Notes: generated by a model from the sequence alone, not told the origin. Counted from the stretch's first letter, positions 1 to 9,153 are shown. The stretch is 64,000 nt of DNA from an uncultured Paraprevotella sp. (GCA_910586505.1 CAJUGV010000001.1:1-64000), one strand, 5' to 3'. A program made the numbers and translations.

Positions 1-53
1 CAACGACCCCGAGATTACAAATCACGTGCTCTGGCCAACTGAGCTAAAGAGGC
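1..53 (-). tRNA. tRNA-Thr (TGT), cut by the window edge
   Basis: Read on the minus strand, the acceptor 5' strand GCCTCTT is followed by TA, a D-arm with GCTC/GAGC and an anticodon loop TTTGTAA, giving anticodon TGT (threonine). The T-arm and 3' acceptor strand lie beyond base 1. The anticodon stem has one apparent U-U mismatch. A consensus promoter lies 43 bases upstream, so this is probably the first gene of a tRNA transcript running off the window. Confidence 0.9.
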
Positions 54-95
54 GATTGCAGCCCACACATTTTAATAATGTGCCTTAATCGGCTG

Positions 96-126
96 CAAAG
101 TTAAGTCTATTTTTTTATATCGCAAA
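96..126 (-). promoter_or_regulatory. Promoter of the tRNA-Thr transcript
   Basis: On the minus strand there is TTTG (123-126), a 19-base spacer and TAACTTTG (96-103), an exact fit to the Bacteroidetes -33/-7 consensus. The predicted start near base 89 gives a leader of about 36 nt before the tRNA. It shows that the tRNA need not depend on read-through from hpf. Confidence 0.75.
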
Positions 127-142
127 TAAAAAACACTTTTTT

Positions 143-442
143 TTAGCGTTCTCTCTGTTTTTCTTTATATTTGGACAATTGACGAAACAATGCATCCAAA
201 CAAACATCTACTGCTTCTTCAAACGTGTCGCAAACCTTCTCTGCAAAGAACTCTCCTGCAGAAGCCAAAACTTTAATAGAGGCTTCCTTATTCAGAGAGG
301 TCTCCGGCTTGACGACTTTTAGTGACACCTCTACCTTTCTTATTTCATCGCTGAATTTTCCGAACTTTGCTACTTTCCTTTCGATAAACTCCTGGAGTTT
401 CTCCGTTGCATCGAAATGAATGGCTTGAATTTTTACTTCCAT
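143..442 (-). CDS. hpf: Ribosome hibernation/modulation factor (short HPF/RaiA family)
   Basis: This 99-residue protein has the sigma-54 modulation/S30AE fold pattern: an N-terminal strand (MEVKIQAIHFDATEKL), a helix rich in Lys and Phe (IERKVAKFGKF), further strands and a second amphipathic helix. It is the short form, without the C-terminal dimerisation domain of long HPF. By family knowledge it binds the decoding region of the small subunit and stores ribosomes in an inactive state in slow growth. It lies 12 bases downstream of xerC and is probably translated from the rpsU-xerC-hpf message. Whether it behaves as HPF or RaiA cannot be told from sequence. Confidence 0.88.
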   Translation of the reverse strand: MEVKIQAIHFDATEKLQEFIERKVAKFGKFSDEIRKVEVSLKVVKPETSLNKEASIKVLASAGEFFAEKVCDTFEEAVDVCLDALFRQLSKYKEKQRER

Positions 443-454
443 AGTTTTGTCTTT

Positions 455-1336
455 TTAAGCCCTTGGATGAGCATGGTTATACATTTCTTTTAAATCTTCA
501 AAAGTTGTGTGCGTGTAAATCTCCGTAGTAGAGACGCTCTCATGCCCCAACAACTCTTTCAATGATTCCAAATCTGCATGATGATTAAGCATTGAAGTAG
601 CAAAAGTATGACGCAACACGTGGGGGCTTCTCTTTTTTTGCGTTGTCACCATTCCCAAATAATGACGTACCAACTCCCTCACTTTAACGTCTTTCAACCT
701 ATCCCCCTTTTCGTCAATAAACATCGGACCTCTATCGGCTCCTCTTAAAGAATACATCTCGTTTAGAAAATCCTCAAGCAGAAGTCCTAATTCATCACCA
801 AAAGGAACGATACGCTGCTTATTGCGCTTTCCGTTCACCCTGATCACGCACCCGGCCATATCCACGTCATGAACATCAAGTCCCGTCAACTCGGAAAGAC
901 GAACACCCGTCACATAGAACATATTCACAATCAGTCTATCTCTTTTGCCTTTAAAATCATTACCGAAAAAATCTCCGTCCAAAAGACGATCCATTTCGCT
1001 CTCTTTCAGAAATACCGGCAAAGATTTCTTTTTCTTGGGCCCCCGAACGCCTCTTACAGGATCAATCTCCACCCATTCTCTTTTCAAGAGATATCGGTAA
1101 AACGTACGTAATGCGCTCAATCTACGATTGACGGTCGAAGCCGTTAGTCCAGCCTCCATCATAGAAACCATCCAGTCTCTTACGATATCTCCGTCCACCG
1201 TTTCCCAAGATAATGCAGAGTCCACCTTTTTATAAAACGATTCAAACGCATTCAAATCATCCCGATACCCTTCCGTTGTTCTTGACGAATAATTCCGCTC
1301 AAGCGACAGATAATCGAAAAAGGTTTTCTTCCACAT
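455..1336 (-). CDS. xerC: Tyrosine recombinase, XerC type
   Basis: This 293-residue tyrosine recombinase has an N-terminal SAM-like core-binding domain (about 1-90) and a C-terminal catalytic domain. The catalytic set is intact: Arg146 (TGVRLSEL), Lys170 (VNGKRNK), His239 and Arg242 (SPHVLRHTF), His265 (LLGHES) and nucleophile Tyr274 (TEIYTH). Length and domain order fit Xer recombinases that resolve chromosome dimers at dif, rather than phage integrases. It sits between rpsU and hpf. A second Xer-type gene lies at 41518-42477, so the two may be the chromosomal pair; which is C and which is D is an inference. Confidence 0.85.
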   Translation of the reverse strand: MWKKTFFDYLSLERNYSSRTTEGYRDDLNAFESFYKKVDSALSWETVDGDIVRDWMVSMMEAGLTASTVNRRLSALRTFYRYLLKREWVEIDPVRGVRGPKKKKSLPVFLKESEMDRLLDGDFFGNDFKGKRDRLIVNMFYVTGVRLSELTGLDVHDVDMAGCVIRVNGKRNKQRIVPFGDELGLLLEDFLNEMYSLRGADRGPMFIDEKGDRLKDVKVRELVRHYLGMVTTQKKRSPHVLRHTFATSMLNHHADLESLKELLGHESVSTTEIYTHTTFEDLKEMYNHAHPRA

Positions 1337-1401
1337 ACCTCATTGCTTTTATGACAACGAATATAGGAAATAAAAATGAAAGTTCAAAGAAAACAGCTTA
1401 A

Positions 1402-1593
1402 TTATTCTTCTACACGTTGCATTTTCTGAACGTACACGGCACGTTCCTTAGCGAGTCTCTTAACCACTGAAGGTTTGTCGAACTGCTGTCTGCTTCTCAA
1501 TTCTTTCACGACACCAGTCTTCTCAAACTTTCTCTTGAATTTCTTCAGTGCTCTTTCGATGTTCTCACCTTCTTTTACAGGTACTACAATCAT
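1402..1593 (-). CDS. rpsU: 30S ribosomal protein S21
   Basis: This 63-residue, strongly basic protein begins MIVVPVKEGENIERALKKF and has the S21 pattern FKRKFEKTGVVKELRSRQQF. It is a small-subunit protein near the mRNA exit channel. Bacteroidetes S21 is of interest because the organisms rarely use Shine-Dalgarno pairing. It is the first gene of rpsU-xerC-hpf, 65 bases upstream of xerC, and has its own consensus promoter. Confidence 0.95.
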   Translation of the reverse strand: MIVVPVKEGENIERALKKFKRKFEKTGVVKELRSRQQFDKPSVVKRLAKERAVYVQKMQRVEE

Positions 1594-1645
1594 GTTCTTT
1601 GTTTTTAATAATAATGAATTAATAATAGTTTTGCAAAATGCGGTG

Positions 1646-1677
1646 CAAAATTAAACAATGTTTTCCGAAACGACAAA
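1646..1677 (-). promoter_or_regulatory. Promoter of rpsU-xerC-hpf
   Basis: On the minus strand there is TTTG (1674-1677), a 20-base spacer and TAATTTTG (1646-1653). The predicted start near 1639 gives an A/T-rich leader of about 46 nt. Confidence 0.65.
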
Positions 1678-1707
1678 GAAAAGTCCTCATTTCTACACCA
1701 TAAACTT

Positions 1708-1744
1708 AAAAAAGGCACGCATCCGACAGGATACATGCCTTTTT
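1708..1744 (-). terminator. Terminator after mdh
   Basis: The left arm is at 1708-1724 and the right arm at 1729-1744, with a 4-base loop GACA. Two G-U type positions lie in an otherwise complementary stem. On the minus strand it ends in a T run, as expected for an intrinsic terminator 23 bases past the mdh stop codon. Confidence 0.75.
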
Positions 1745-1766
1745 AAATCTTATTTCTTCCTGATAA

Positions 1767-2759
1767 TTACAAGTTCGGATTGATTTTGCTCCACTCCGAA
1801 ATTGCAGGAACAATATTCAGGGTAACAAGCTCATCACGCATCTTGCAAAGGTGTGCATAGCTGGCGTCCAACTTAGCCACTTCTTCAGCCGTACCTTCGG
1901 GCACGGTATAATGGCAACCGCTTGCGTCGAGCGTGGTATTCATAGCCATCATGATATGGTCATACTTATCCGTCTGTACATATGTTCCTGCAGGCCAACG
2001 GAATTTTTCACCGCCCATCGCTGCGCGAATCATCTCTACAGAAAGATATGAGGGACTTTGGAAAGAAGAACGTCCGCGGAGTTCGATAATCTTGGCACCT
2101 CCCTTGGTTACATCCACCTTCATATTCTCCCATTCCTCCGCAGTGAAAGCGTCGGTACCGATCAGGTCGTTCAACGGCTTGCCATCCACCTTCACGGCAG
2201 AACCGAACACAGCCATCTGCTCTCCATGACCGCCATAAGTGGCACAACCGGTAATCTGGCTCTGACGCACACCGAACTTCTTGGCCAGCGCGCTCTGCAG
2301 GCGAGTAGAATCCAAACCGGCGAGCGTAGTCACCTGTGAAGGTTTCAAACCGGAGTAGAGCAAAGTTACCAAACCGGTCAGGTCGGCCGGATTGAAGATA
2401 ATCACCACATGCTTCACATCGGGGCAGTAAGCCTTGATATCCTTACCCAACTGCTCTGCGATTTCGCAGTTTCCCTTCAGCAAGTCCTCGCGGGTCATAC
2501 CCTGCTTACGGGGTGCACCGCCGGAAGAAATGATATACTTGGCGTCCTTGAAAGCCTCAGCCACGTCAGTAGTAGCTGTAATGTTCACTTCATCAAAACC
2601 GCTCTGGCGCATTTCCTCAGCCACACCTTCGGGAGAGAACACGTCGTAAAGACACAAATTTGAAGTCAAACCCATCATCAAGGCTGTCTGTGCCATGTTT
2701 GAACCGATCATACCGGCTGCACCGACAATCACCAATTTGTCATTCGTTAAAAATTCCAT
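1767..2759 (-). CDS. mdh: Malate dehydrogenase (NAD-dependent)
   Basis: This 330-residue LDH/MDH-superfamily enzyme interconverts malate and oxaloacetate with NAD(H). The Rossmann glycine motif is at residues 12-20 (VGAAGMIGS). The mobile-loop arginines Arg84 and Arg90 lie in APRKQGMTR, the Asp150/Arg153 pair in LDSTR, and the catalytic His178 in YGGHGEQ. In Bacteroides it feeds the reductive branch to fumarate and succinate; the class I fumarase of the same branch is at 54250-55893. The gene is monocistronic, between its own promoter and terminator. Confidence 0.93.
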   Translation of the reverse strand: MEFLTNDKLVIVGAAGMIGSNMAQTALMMGLTSNLCLYDVFSPEGVAEEMRQSGFDEVNITATTDVAEAFKDAKYIISSGGAPRKQGMTREDLLKGNCEIAEQLGKDIKAYCPDVKHVVIIFNPADLTGLVTLLYSGLKPSQVTTLAGLDSTRLQSALAKKFGVRQSQITGCATYGGHGEQMAVFGSAVKVDGKPLNDLIGTDAFTAEEWENMKVDVTKGGAKIIELRGRSSFQSPSYLSVEMIRAAMGGEKFRWPAGTYVQTDKYDHIMMAMNTTLDASGCHYTVPEGTAEEVAKLDASYAHLCKMRDELVTLNIVPAISEWSKINPNL

Positions 2760-2800
2760 GTTTCTATTTATTTATAAATGAATCTGCTTTTTCGGATGCA

Positions 2801-2808
2801 CAAAGATA
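2801..2808 (-). promoter_or_regulatory. -7 box of the mdh promoter
   Basis: The minus strand reads TATCTTTG (TAnnTTTG consensus) 42 bases before the mdh start codon. No clear TTTG is seen at the -33 position. The rest of the 573-base gap to the next gene (2809-3332) holds an imperfect hairpin near 2868-2900 and no convincing gene. Confidence 0.5.
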
Positions 2809-3300
2809 CAACTTATTTATAATAGATATAAAGAAAAGCTCTTTAATTTATGTGAACAAAACAAGAAGAGGCCGTCATGCCCGCAGCCACGACAGCCTCG
2901 CGGAAACACCGGAGACGGAAACCGTTTTTTCAACGGGGATTTCCGTACTTTAGATAGGCTTCACGTCTCGTATATGCCGGACGATACGGCGGAACCCTAC
3001 ACATTCATATAAAAACAGAACGGGGGTTGCCTTGTTCTCATCCCCCGCTCCATTTTCCGTATTTCGCCTGCAAGGGGGCATCCCGACGCTTTCTTGCCGA
3101 GCGGATTTCTCCCCCCGGACGACAAGAGGATCACGTTTTTGCATGAACAGGACAATACTTCAAGGAGCGTTGTTCCTCTATCCGGAGAAAACCATTCCCT
3201 GCCACCTCCTCCGGCCGGCCTCACCCGCCACGAAGCATTCTTTAAAGCTACAACAGGTGGTTTTTCGCGGTTTCTTTTTTCCGGTAAACAAATATAATTG

Positions 3301-3308
3301 TACTTTTG
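3301..3308 (+). promoter_or_regulatory. -7 box of the pepP promoter
   Basis: TACTTTTG matches TAnnTTTG. Transcription would start about 3315, giving a leader of under 20 nt before the ATG at 3333. This supports that ATG over the in-frame TTG at 3306, which lies inside the promoter box. The -33 element is weak. Confidence 0.55.
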
Positions 3309-3332
3309 TCCGTTCACTTTAATCTTACATTC

Positions 3333-5141
3333 ATGAGCACAACCATTACAGCACGCATACAAACCTTGCGTTCCCACCTGAGGTCGCACGGGCTTTCGGC
3401 CTACATTTTCCCTTCTTCCGACCCTCATCACAGCGAATATCCTGCAGAATACTGGAAGGTGCGCGAGTGGATTTCGGGATTCAACGGATCGGCAGGAACG
3501 GCAGTCGTCACCTCGGACAACGCCGCACTATGGACCGACTCCCGCTACTTCATTGCCGCCGCCCGACAGTTGCAGGACACCCCCTTCCGTCTGATGAAGG
3601 AAGGACTGGAAGACACCCCGTCCGTCGTGCAATGGCTCGCCTCCGCAATTCCGGAAGGCAGTGTCATTGGCATAGACGCGCAAACTGTAACCGACGACGA
3701 GTTTCGCACCCTGGAGAAAGAACTCAAGCACTACGGCCTGCGCCTCGAAGCGGCACCTAATCCGGCCGACAGTCTGTGGACCGGCAGACCGGCCGCCCCT
3801 CTCACTCCCGTAAGCATACAACCGCTGCGCTTCACGGGCCGCGACGTGCCTGAGAAACTCGCTCTCATCCGACAGGCCATGGCCGGACAAAAGGCGGATG
3901 CCCTTATCCTCACGGCGCTCGACGAGATCGCATGGACATTGAATCTGCGCGGCACCGACGTACACTGCACCCCGGTATTCACGGCCTACGCACTCATCAC
4001 CGCCTCGCGATGCCGCCTCTATATAGATAAGGTGAAACTCACGGAGGAAGTCAAGGCACACCTGCAAGAGGCCGGTGTAGAGACATCCGGCTACGATACG
4101 CTCACCCACGATCTGAATTGCCTCTCCACCTGCCATTTGTGGGCTGACCGCCACCACGTGAACCATGCCATCTTCGACTGCTTGCCGGCCGACTGCACCA
4201 TCTTGTCATCCGCCTCACCGGTGGCCATGCTCAAAGCCGTGAAGCATCCTGCCGAAGTGGAAGGATTCCGCCGCGCCATGCTACGCGACGGTATAGCCTT
4301 GGTCAAATTCCTGCGGTGGCTCAAACCGGCCGTAGAAGCCGGAGGAGAATCGGAACTGAGCATCTGCCAGAAACTGGACGAGCTGCGCGGCGAACAGGAA
4401 CTTTACCGCGGTAACAGCTTCGACACCATTGCCGGATATGCCGCCCACGCCGCCATCGTACATTACGAAGCGACAGCGGAAACCGACATCCCCTTGCGGC
4501 CGGAGGGACTGTTGCTGCTGGACTCCGGCGCCCAATACGACGACGGCACTACCGACATCACGCGCACCATCGCCCTCGGCCCCGTGAGCGAAGAAGAACG
4601 ACACGACTACACGCTGGTGCTGAAAGGGCATATCCGGCTGGCACGCGCCAGGTTCCCGCAAGGATGCAGCGGTACACAGCTCGACGCCTGCGCACGCTAT
4701 GCGATGTGGCAGGAAGGCATCAACTATCTGCACGGCACGGGCCACGGCGTAGGATCTCGCCTCAGCGTACACGAAGGCCCTCACCAGATCCGGATGAACC
4801 ATATACCCGCCCCGCTGCTTCCCGGCATGACGGTAACCAACGAACCGGGTATATACAAAGAAGGGCGGCACGGTATCCGTATAGAAAACACCCAGCTCAT
4901 CCTGCCCTGTCTCGAAACCGAGTTCGGCACGTTCCTCCAGTTCGAACCGCTCACCCTCTGCCCCATCGACATGACACCGGTAGACCGCAGCCTACTCGAC
5001 AAAGAGGAAACCGAATGGCTCGACAGCTACCACCGGCGGGTATACGACCGGCTCGCGCCGCTGCTCGACGACGAGCACCGCGCATGGCTGCGCGAAGCCA
5101 CCCGCCCCATCGAAGAATATCATTCACATTATAAACTATAG
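3333..5141 (+). CDS. pepP: Aminopeptidase P family (Xaa-Pro aminopeptidase), M24
   Basis: This 602-residue protein is the long, three-domain form of aminopeptidase P, as in eukaryotic XPNPEP1, rather than the ~440-residue E. coli type. Two creatinase-like N-terminal domains precede a pita-bread M24 domain and an M24_C tail. Dimetal ligands are recognisable: Asp pair in LLLLDSGAQY...GTTDITRT, His in GTGHGVGS, Glu in TNEPGIYK and Glu in IRIENTQ. By family it removes N-terminal residues before proline and is probably cytoplasmic, as no signal peptide is seen. The ATG at 3333 is preferred. The carbonic anhydrase-like gene starts 3 bases after its stop, so the two form an operon. Confidence 0.88.
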   Translation: MSTTITARIQTLRSHLRSHGLSAYIFPSSDPHHSEYPAEYWKVREWISGFNGSAGTAVVTSDNAALWTDSRYFIAAARQLQDTPFRLMKEGLEDTPSVVQWLASAIPEGSVIGIDAQTVTDDEFRTLEKELKHYGLRLEAAPNPADSLWTGRPAAPLTPVSIQPLRFTGRDVPEKLALIRQAMAGQKADALILTALDEIAWTLNLRGTDVHCTPVFTAYALITASRCRLYIDKVKLTEEVKAHLQEAGVETSGYDTLTHDLNCLSTCHLWADRHHVNHAIFDCLPADCTILSSASPVAMLKAVKHPAEVEGFRRAMLRDGIALVKFLRWLKPAVEAGGESELSICQKLDELRGEQELYRGNSFDTIAGYAAHAAIVHYEATAETDIPLRPEGLLLLDSGAQYDDGTTDITRTIALGPVSEEERHDYTLVLKGHIRLARARFPQGCSGTQLDACARYAMWQEGINYLHGTGHGVGSRLSVHEGPHQIRMNHIPAPLLPGMTVTNEPGIYKEGRHGIRIENTQLILPCLETEFGTFLQFEPLTLCPIDMTPVDRSLLDKEETEWLDSYHRRVYDRLAPLLDDEHRAWLREATRPIEEYHSHYKL

Positions 5142-5144
5142 AAT

Positions 5145-5735
5145 ATGGCACTTATCAAGAAACTCAACCACATGGCTCCCCGATTCGGCAGGCACTGCTA
5201 CTTTTCGGAAGGAGCGGCCATCATAGGCGATGTCTGCATGGGCGACGACTGCACCGTATGGTTCAATGCCGTGCTGCGCGGCGACGTACATTTCATCAAA
5301 CTGGGCAACCGGGTGAACATTCAGGACGGCTCCTGCCTCCACACCCTCAACGGCAAGGCGCCCATCATCATCGGCGATGACGTCACCGTAGGGCACAACG
5401 TCACCCTGCACGGATGCGAGGTGAAAAGCGGAGCACTCATCGGCATGGGGTCCACCGTACTTGACCATGCCGTCATAGGCCACGGCGCCATTGTGGCGGC
5501 CGGTGCGCTGGTCTTGAAAAACACCGTCATCGGAGACGGAGAGCTATGGGGCGGCGTACCAGCCCGGTTTATCAAGAAAGTGAACCCGGAACAGGCACAT
5601 GAACTCAATGCCACCTACGCCCAGCACTACATCATGTACTCCGACTGGTACAGGGAATCGGACACAAATCCCGACCGTACGCTCTACTGCACCACCTCGG
5701 AAGAATACGAAGCGGAAAACGAAAAGCAGGCATAG
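5145..5735 (+). CDS. Gamma-carbonic anhydrase family protein
   Basis: This 196-residue left-handed beta-helix protein has hexapeptide repeats through about residue 150 (for example IIGDVCMGDDCTVWFN, IIIGDDVTVGHN). Three histidines in the usual metal-ligand places are visible (SCLHT, TVGHN, TLHGC). This places it in the gamma-carbonic anhydrase/YrdA/PaaY group. The family includes both real carbonic anhydrases and proteins of unknown substrate, so the activity is not certain. It follows pepP after 3 bases. The last 30 residues are acidic and probably flexible. Confidence 0.82.
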   Translation: MALIKKLNHMAPRFGRHCYFSEGAAIIGDVCMGDDCTVWFNAVLRGDVHFIKLGNRVNIQDGSCLHTLNGKAPIIIGDDVTVGHNVTLHGCEVKSGALIGMGSTVLDHAVIGHGAIVAAGALVLKNTVIGDGELWGGVPARFIKKVNPEQAHELNATYAQHYIMYSDWYRESDTNPDRTLYCTTSEEYEAENEKQA

Positions 5736-5802
5736 GCACGTTCGCATCCCCGACAGCAGTCCGTACAAGACGTCAGGAAAAGAAAAATATCATACATTAT
5801 CA

Positions 5803-5856
5803 ATCCCTCGCCTCGGAAGGATTTCCTATCCTGTCCTCCGGAAGCGAGGGATTTTT
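5803..5856 (+). terminator. Terminator after pepP / carbonic anhydrase-like gene
   Basis: Arms ATCCCTCGC (5803-5811) and GCGAGGGAT (5844-5852) are perfectly complementary and followed by a T run. A smaller hairpin AGGAT/ATCCT lies inside. The remainder of the 653-base gap, 5857-6350, shows no supportable gene. Confidence 0.75.
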
Positions 5857-6350
5857 ACTTCCACTTTCCGTTCCGCCTCCACGAAACGGCCGTATTCGGA
5901 CGCCCTCCTTCTCCATCACGCAAAGAAGCCATTCTCACGGCACTCCTCTCTGACAAAAAGTCAGCCACACCCGCGCACGGCATGACAAAATAAAAGGCGT
6001 GACGCGCCACCGGGCGCACGGCACACCGGCAAGAGAAAGCCCCTAAGGGATAAACATGAAATTTTATCAATCCGGTTCCGTGTGCCTCACGCTTCCGAAT
6101 AGCATAAAAAAGGGCGGTTCAGAACTCGTTTCCGACAGACGGGCCCTCACTTTTCCATTCCGGTCCGCACAACGGTACAAAGTCGTGCGGACCATTTCAT
6201 TCCGCCAAGCGCAGTAAAATAAAAAATGAAGAGCATTAAAATCCGTATATATGCAGCCGGAAAATGGAAATATGCGAAAACAAACGAATATTTATTCAAA
6301 AAGAAGGACTAGGAAGAAGAGAAACGAAAGCTGACAGCTTCCAAAAAACA

Positions 6351-6387
6351 ACAAAGAAACGGACTTTCACGCAGTCCGTTTCTTTGT
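6351..6387 (-). terminator. Terminator after gltX-waaA
   Basis: A perfect 15-bp stem (6351-6365 with 6373-6387) with a 7-base loop. On the minus strand it is followed by TTGTTTTTT, and it begins 2 bases after the waaA stop codon. Confidence 0.88.
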
Positions 6388-6388
6388 C

Positions 6389-7609
6389 TTAAAACTTTAT
6401 ACTGTTGAAAATCATATCAGATGCGCCGGCATTGCGGGCAATGTATTCTCCGGCTATCCTCCCCCGCTCCTCGCGGAAGTCCTTATCGGAAAGCAGGCCA
6501 TCCATCATACGGTTATAGGTATCCGCATCCGTCACCTCCATGCAACCGCCATTCCGCAAAAGATCCTGTACCTCGCGGAACTTATCGTTATGCGGTCCCA
6601 CCAACACGGGAACCCCATATACGGCGGCCTCCGGCACGTTGTGTATTCCGGCTCCGAACCCTCCGCCCACATACGCCGTCTCTCCGTAACGGTAGATGGA
6701 AGACAACAGGCCGAAGCAGTCGATAATCAGACAATCCACCTGACGTATATTATCCATTGTGGCCTGCGTATAGCGCACGAAAGGACGCTCCAGCTTGCTT
6801 TCTATCTCGCGAAGATGCCCTTCATGGATCTCATGAGGCGCCAATACGAGTTTCAATCCGGGATGAGCATTGAAATAAGGTATGATCAGATCCTCATCGG
6901 GAGTCCACGAACTGCCGGCCACCTGTACCAGTCCTCCCTGTTTGAAGGCCTCCACCAAGGGCAGTTCACGGGCTTGCGTGCAGATATCGATCACCCGGTC
7001 AAAACGAGTGTCGCCGACCACTGTGACATTCGTAATTCCTTTACGGGAAAGCAACTCGCGCGAGAAGTCATTCTGCACAAAGAAGTGAGTCACACACTGC
7101 AATACATGACTGTAATTGCGCCCGTACCACTTAAAGAACACCTGGTTCTCCCGGAATATACTGCTCACGCTATACACCGGGATGTGACGCTTATGGCAGG
7201 CATGAAGGTAATTATTCCAGAACTCATATTTGATAAAGAAAGCCATGCGGGGGCGGGCCAGCCGCAAGAAACTGCGCACATTGCCCGGTGTATCGAACGG
7301 CAGATAACACACCACATCCGCTCCCTCGTAGTCTTTTCTTACTTCGTAGCCCGAAGGAGAAAAAAACGTAAGCAGAATCTTATACTCAGGATGCATGCGA
7401 CGCAGGCGCTCCATCAGCGGACGCCCCTGCTCGAACTCTCCCAGCGAAGCGGCATGAAACCACACATACATCTCATCGCGGCGTACCTTCTTGCGCAAAA
7501 CTCTGAACGTATTCCACTGGCCTTTCACCAACAAGCGCGCTTTTTTATGAAAAGGCGACACCATCACCACAGCCAGCGCATACAGGTAGAGTACAAACGA
7601 ATATATCAT
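6389..7609 (-). CDS. waaA: 3-deoxy-D-manno-octulosonic acid (Kdo) transferase
   Basis: This 406-residue GT30 family glycosyltransferase adds Kdo from CMP-Kdo to lipid IVA in lipopolysaccharide synthesis. An N-terminal hydrophobic anchor (MIYSFVLYLYALAVVMVS) is followed by the acceptor-site motif FHAASLGEFEQGRP, with the catalytic-base glutamate. The C-terminal half has the nucleotide-sugar binding signature GGGFGAGIHNVPEAAVYG. It acts at the cytoplasmic face of the inner membrane. Its ATG overlaps the gltX stop by four bases (ATGA at 7606-7609), so translation is probably coupled. Confidence 0.92.
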   Translation of the reverse strand: MIYSFVLYLYALAVVMVSPFHKKARLLVKGQWNTFRVLRKKVRRDEMYVWFHAASLGEFEQGRPLMERLRRMHPEYKILLTFFSPSGYEVRKDYEGADVVCYLPFDTPGNVRSFLRLARPRMAFFIKYEFWNNYLHACHKRHIPVYSVSSIFRENQVFFKWYGRNYSHVLQCVTHFFVQNDFSRELLSRKGITNVTVVGDTRFDRVIDICTQARELPLVEAFKQGGLVQVAGSSWTPDEDLIIPYFNAHPGLKLVLAPHEIHEGHLREIESKLERPFVRYTQATMDNIRQVDCLIIDCFGLLSSIYRYGETAYVGGGFGAGIHNVPEAAVYGVPVLVGPHNDKFREVQDLLRNGGCMEVTDADTYNRMMDGLLSDKDFREERGRIAGEYIARNAGASDMIFNSIKF

Positions 7610-9123
7610 TTCAGTATCTCCACGGCTTTGCGTATTCTACGTAGCGTCTCCTCCTTACCGAGAAAAGCGGAAAGTTCATACATATCAGGACCTTTTCCCG
7701 TTCCCACCAGCGCCACGCGCCACGGGTTCCACGGCTTCTTGCCTCCCTCTTCGGCCCAACGGTCCACAACCTCTTTCTGCGCCTCCATCGAGAAGTCGTC
7801 CAGTCCCTCAAGCAAAGCGGCCAACTCTGTCATGTCGGCAGCCGCCGTCGCTGTCCAGTTTTTGCGCACGAACTTATCCTCGAAGCTGTAGTCCTGCGGG
7901 GCGATAAAGAAGAAATCGCACAAGGGCCACAACTCCTTGATGAAGTTGATCTTCTTCATTTTCATCATGCCTACCACGGCTTCCACACGCTCCATCGGCG
8001 CTTCGATACCGTTCTCACGCAATATCCTGTCGAAGTCGGGGGCCAAAAGTGCATTGTCGGTCTTTTGAATATACTCGCGGTTGAACCACAATCCCTTCAC
8101 ATAGTCGAAACGCGCACCGGCCTTGCTGCACTTCGTGATATCGAAAAGCCGCACCAGTTCGTCGAGCGACATGATCTCCTGCTCCGTGCCCGGATTCCAT
8201 CCCAGCAGGGCCAAAAAATTAATGACAGCCTCTGGCAGATAGCCGCTTTCGCGGTATCCCGAAGACACCTCACCGGTTTTGGGATCATGCCACTCCAGTG
8301 GAAAGACGGGGAAACCCAGCCTGTCGCCGTCGCGCTTGCTCAATTTTCCCTTACCGTCGGGCTTGAGCAACAGCGGAAGATGAGCAAACTGAGGCATCGT
8401 ATCGGTCCAGCCGAACGCACGGTAAAGCAATACATGAAGCGGAGCAGAGGGAAGCCATTCCTCGCCACGTATCACGTGAGTCACTTCCATCAGATGGTCG
8501 TCTACGATATTGGCCAAATGATAAGTAGGCAACTCGTCTGCACTCTTATAAAGCACCTTATCGTCGAGAATGGACGAATTGATGACCACATCGCCGCGTA
8601 TCATATCGCTTACGTGCACATCCTCACCGGGTTCGATGCGGAAGCGCACCACATACTGACGGCCTTCGGAAAGCAGACGTTCCACCTCCTCGGCCGGCAA
8701 GGAAAGCGAATTGCGCATCATCCCGCGCGTAGAAGCGTCATACTGGAAATTAGGCACTTCACTGCGACGCGCCTCCAATTCCTCTGGCGTATCGAATGCC
8801 AAATACGCCTTGCCGGCATCCAGCAACTCACGCACATATTTCTTATATATGTCACGCCGCTCAGACTGACGGTAAGGACCGTGCGTTCCTCCGAAACTCA
8901 CGCCCTCATCGAAAGGAATACCCAACCAGCGGAACGACTCAAGTATATATTCCTCGGCCCCCGGCACGAAACGCCCCGAATCAGTATCTTCAATACGAAA
9001 AATAAACTCGCCGCCATGCTGGCGTGCAAATAGATAATTGTATAAGGCCGTGCGCACACCGCCGATATGCAAAGCGCCTGTCGGACTGGGAGCGAAACGC
9101 ACTCTTACTTTTCTCTGTGCCAT
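7606..9123 (-). CDS. gltX: Glutamate--tRNA ligase
   Basis: This 505-residue class I aminoacyl-tRNA synthetase charges tRNA-Glu. The HIGH-type signature lies in FAPSPTGALHIGGVR (residues 10-24) and the KMSKS-type loop is KGKLSKRDGDR. The C-terminal half is the helical anticodon-binding domain. The gene heads a two-gene operon with waaA, has a promoter just upstream, and is divergent from the HD phosphohydrolase gene. Confidence 0.95.
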   Translation of the reverse strand: MAQRKVRVRFAPSPTGALHIGGVRTALYNYLFARQHGGEFIFRIEDTDSGRFVPGAEEYILESFRWLGIPFDEGVSFGGTHGPYRQSERRDIYKKYVRELLDAGKAYLAFDTPEELEARRSEVPNFQYDASTRGMMRNSLSLPAEEVERLLSEGRQYVVRFRIEPGEDVHVSDMIRGDVVINSSILDDKVLYKSADELPTYHLANIVDDHLMEVTHVIRGEEWLPSAPLHVLLYRAFGWTDTMPQFAHLPLLLKPDGKGKLSKRDGDRLGFPVFPLEWHDPKTGEVSSGYRESGYLPEAVINFLALLGWNPGTEQEIMSLDELVRLFDITKCSKAGARFDYVKGLWFNREYIQKTDNALLAPDFDRILRENGIEAPMERVEAVVGMMKMKKINFIKELWPLCDFFFIAPQDYSFEDKFVRKNWTATAAADMTELAALLEGLDDFSMEAQKEVVDRWAEEGGKKPWNPWRVALVGTGKGPDMYELSAFLGKEETLRRIRKAVEILK

Positions 9124-9145
9124 AATATCATTTGTGAATTTTGTG

Positions 9146-9153
9146 CAAAAATA
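9146..9153 (-). promoter_or_regulatory. -7 box of the gltX-waaA promoter
   Basis: The minus strand reads TATTTTTG, an exact TAnnTTTG box 23 bases before the gltX ATG. No clean -33 TTTG is seen. Confidence 0.6.

Noticed and set aside
455..1336. The tyrosine recombinase as a sign of a mobile element
   Set aside because: It is Xer-sized, lies in a ribosomal operon and next to no attachment repeats, and its composition matches neighbours; the same holds for xerD at 41518-42477.
2868..2900. Imperfect hairpin in the mdh-pepP gap, considered as an RNA gene
   Set aside because: One mismatch in a 9-bp stem, no consensus promoter directly upstream and no T tract, so no transcript boundary can be argued.
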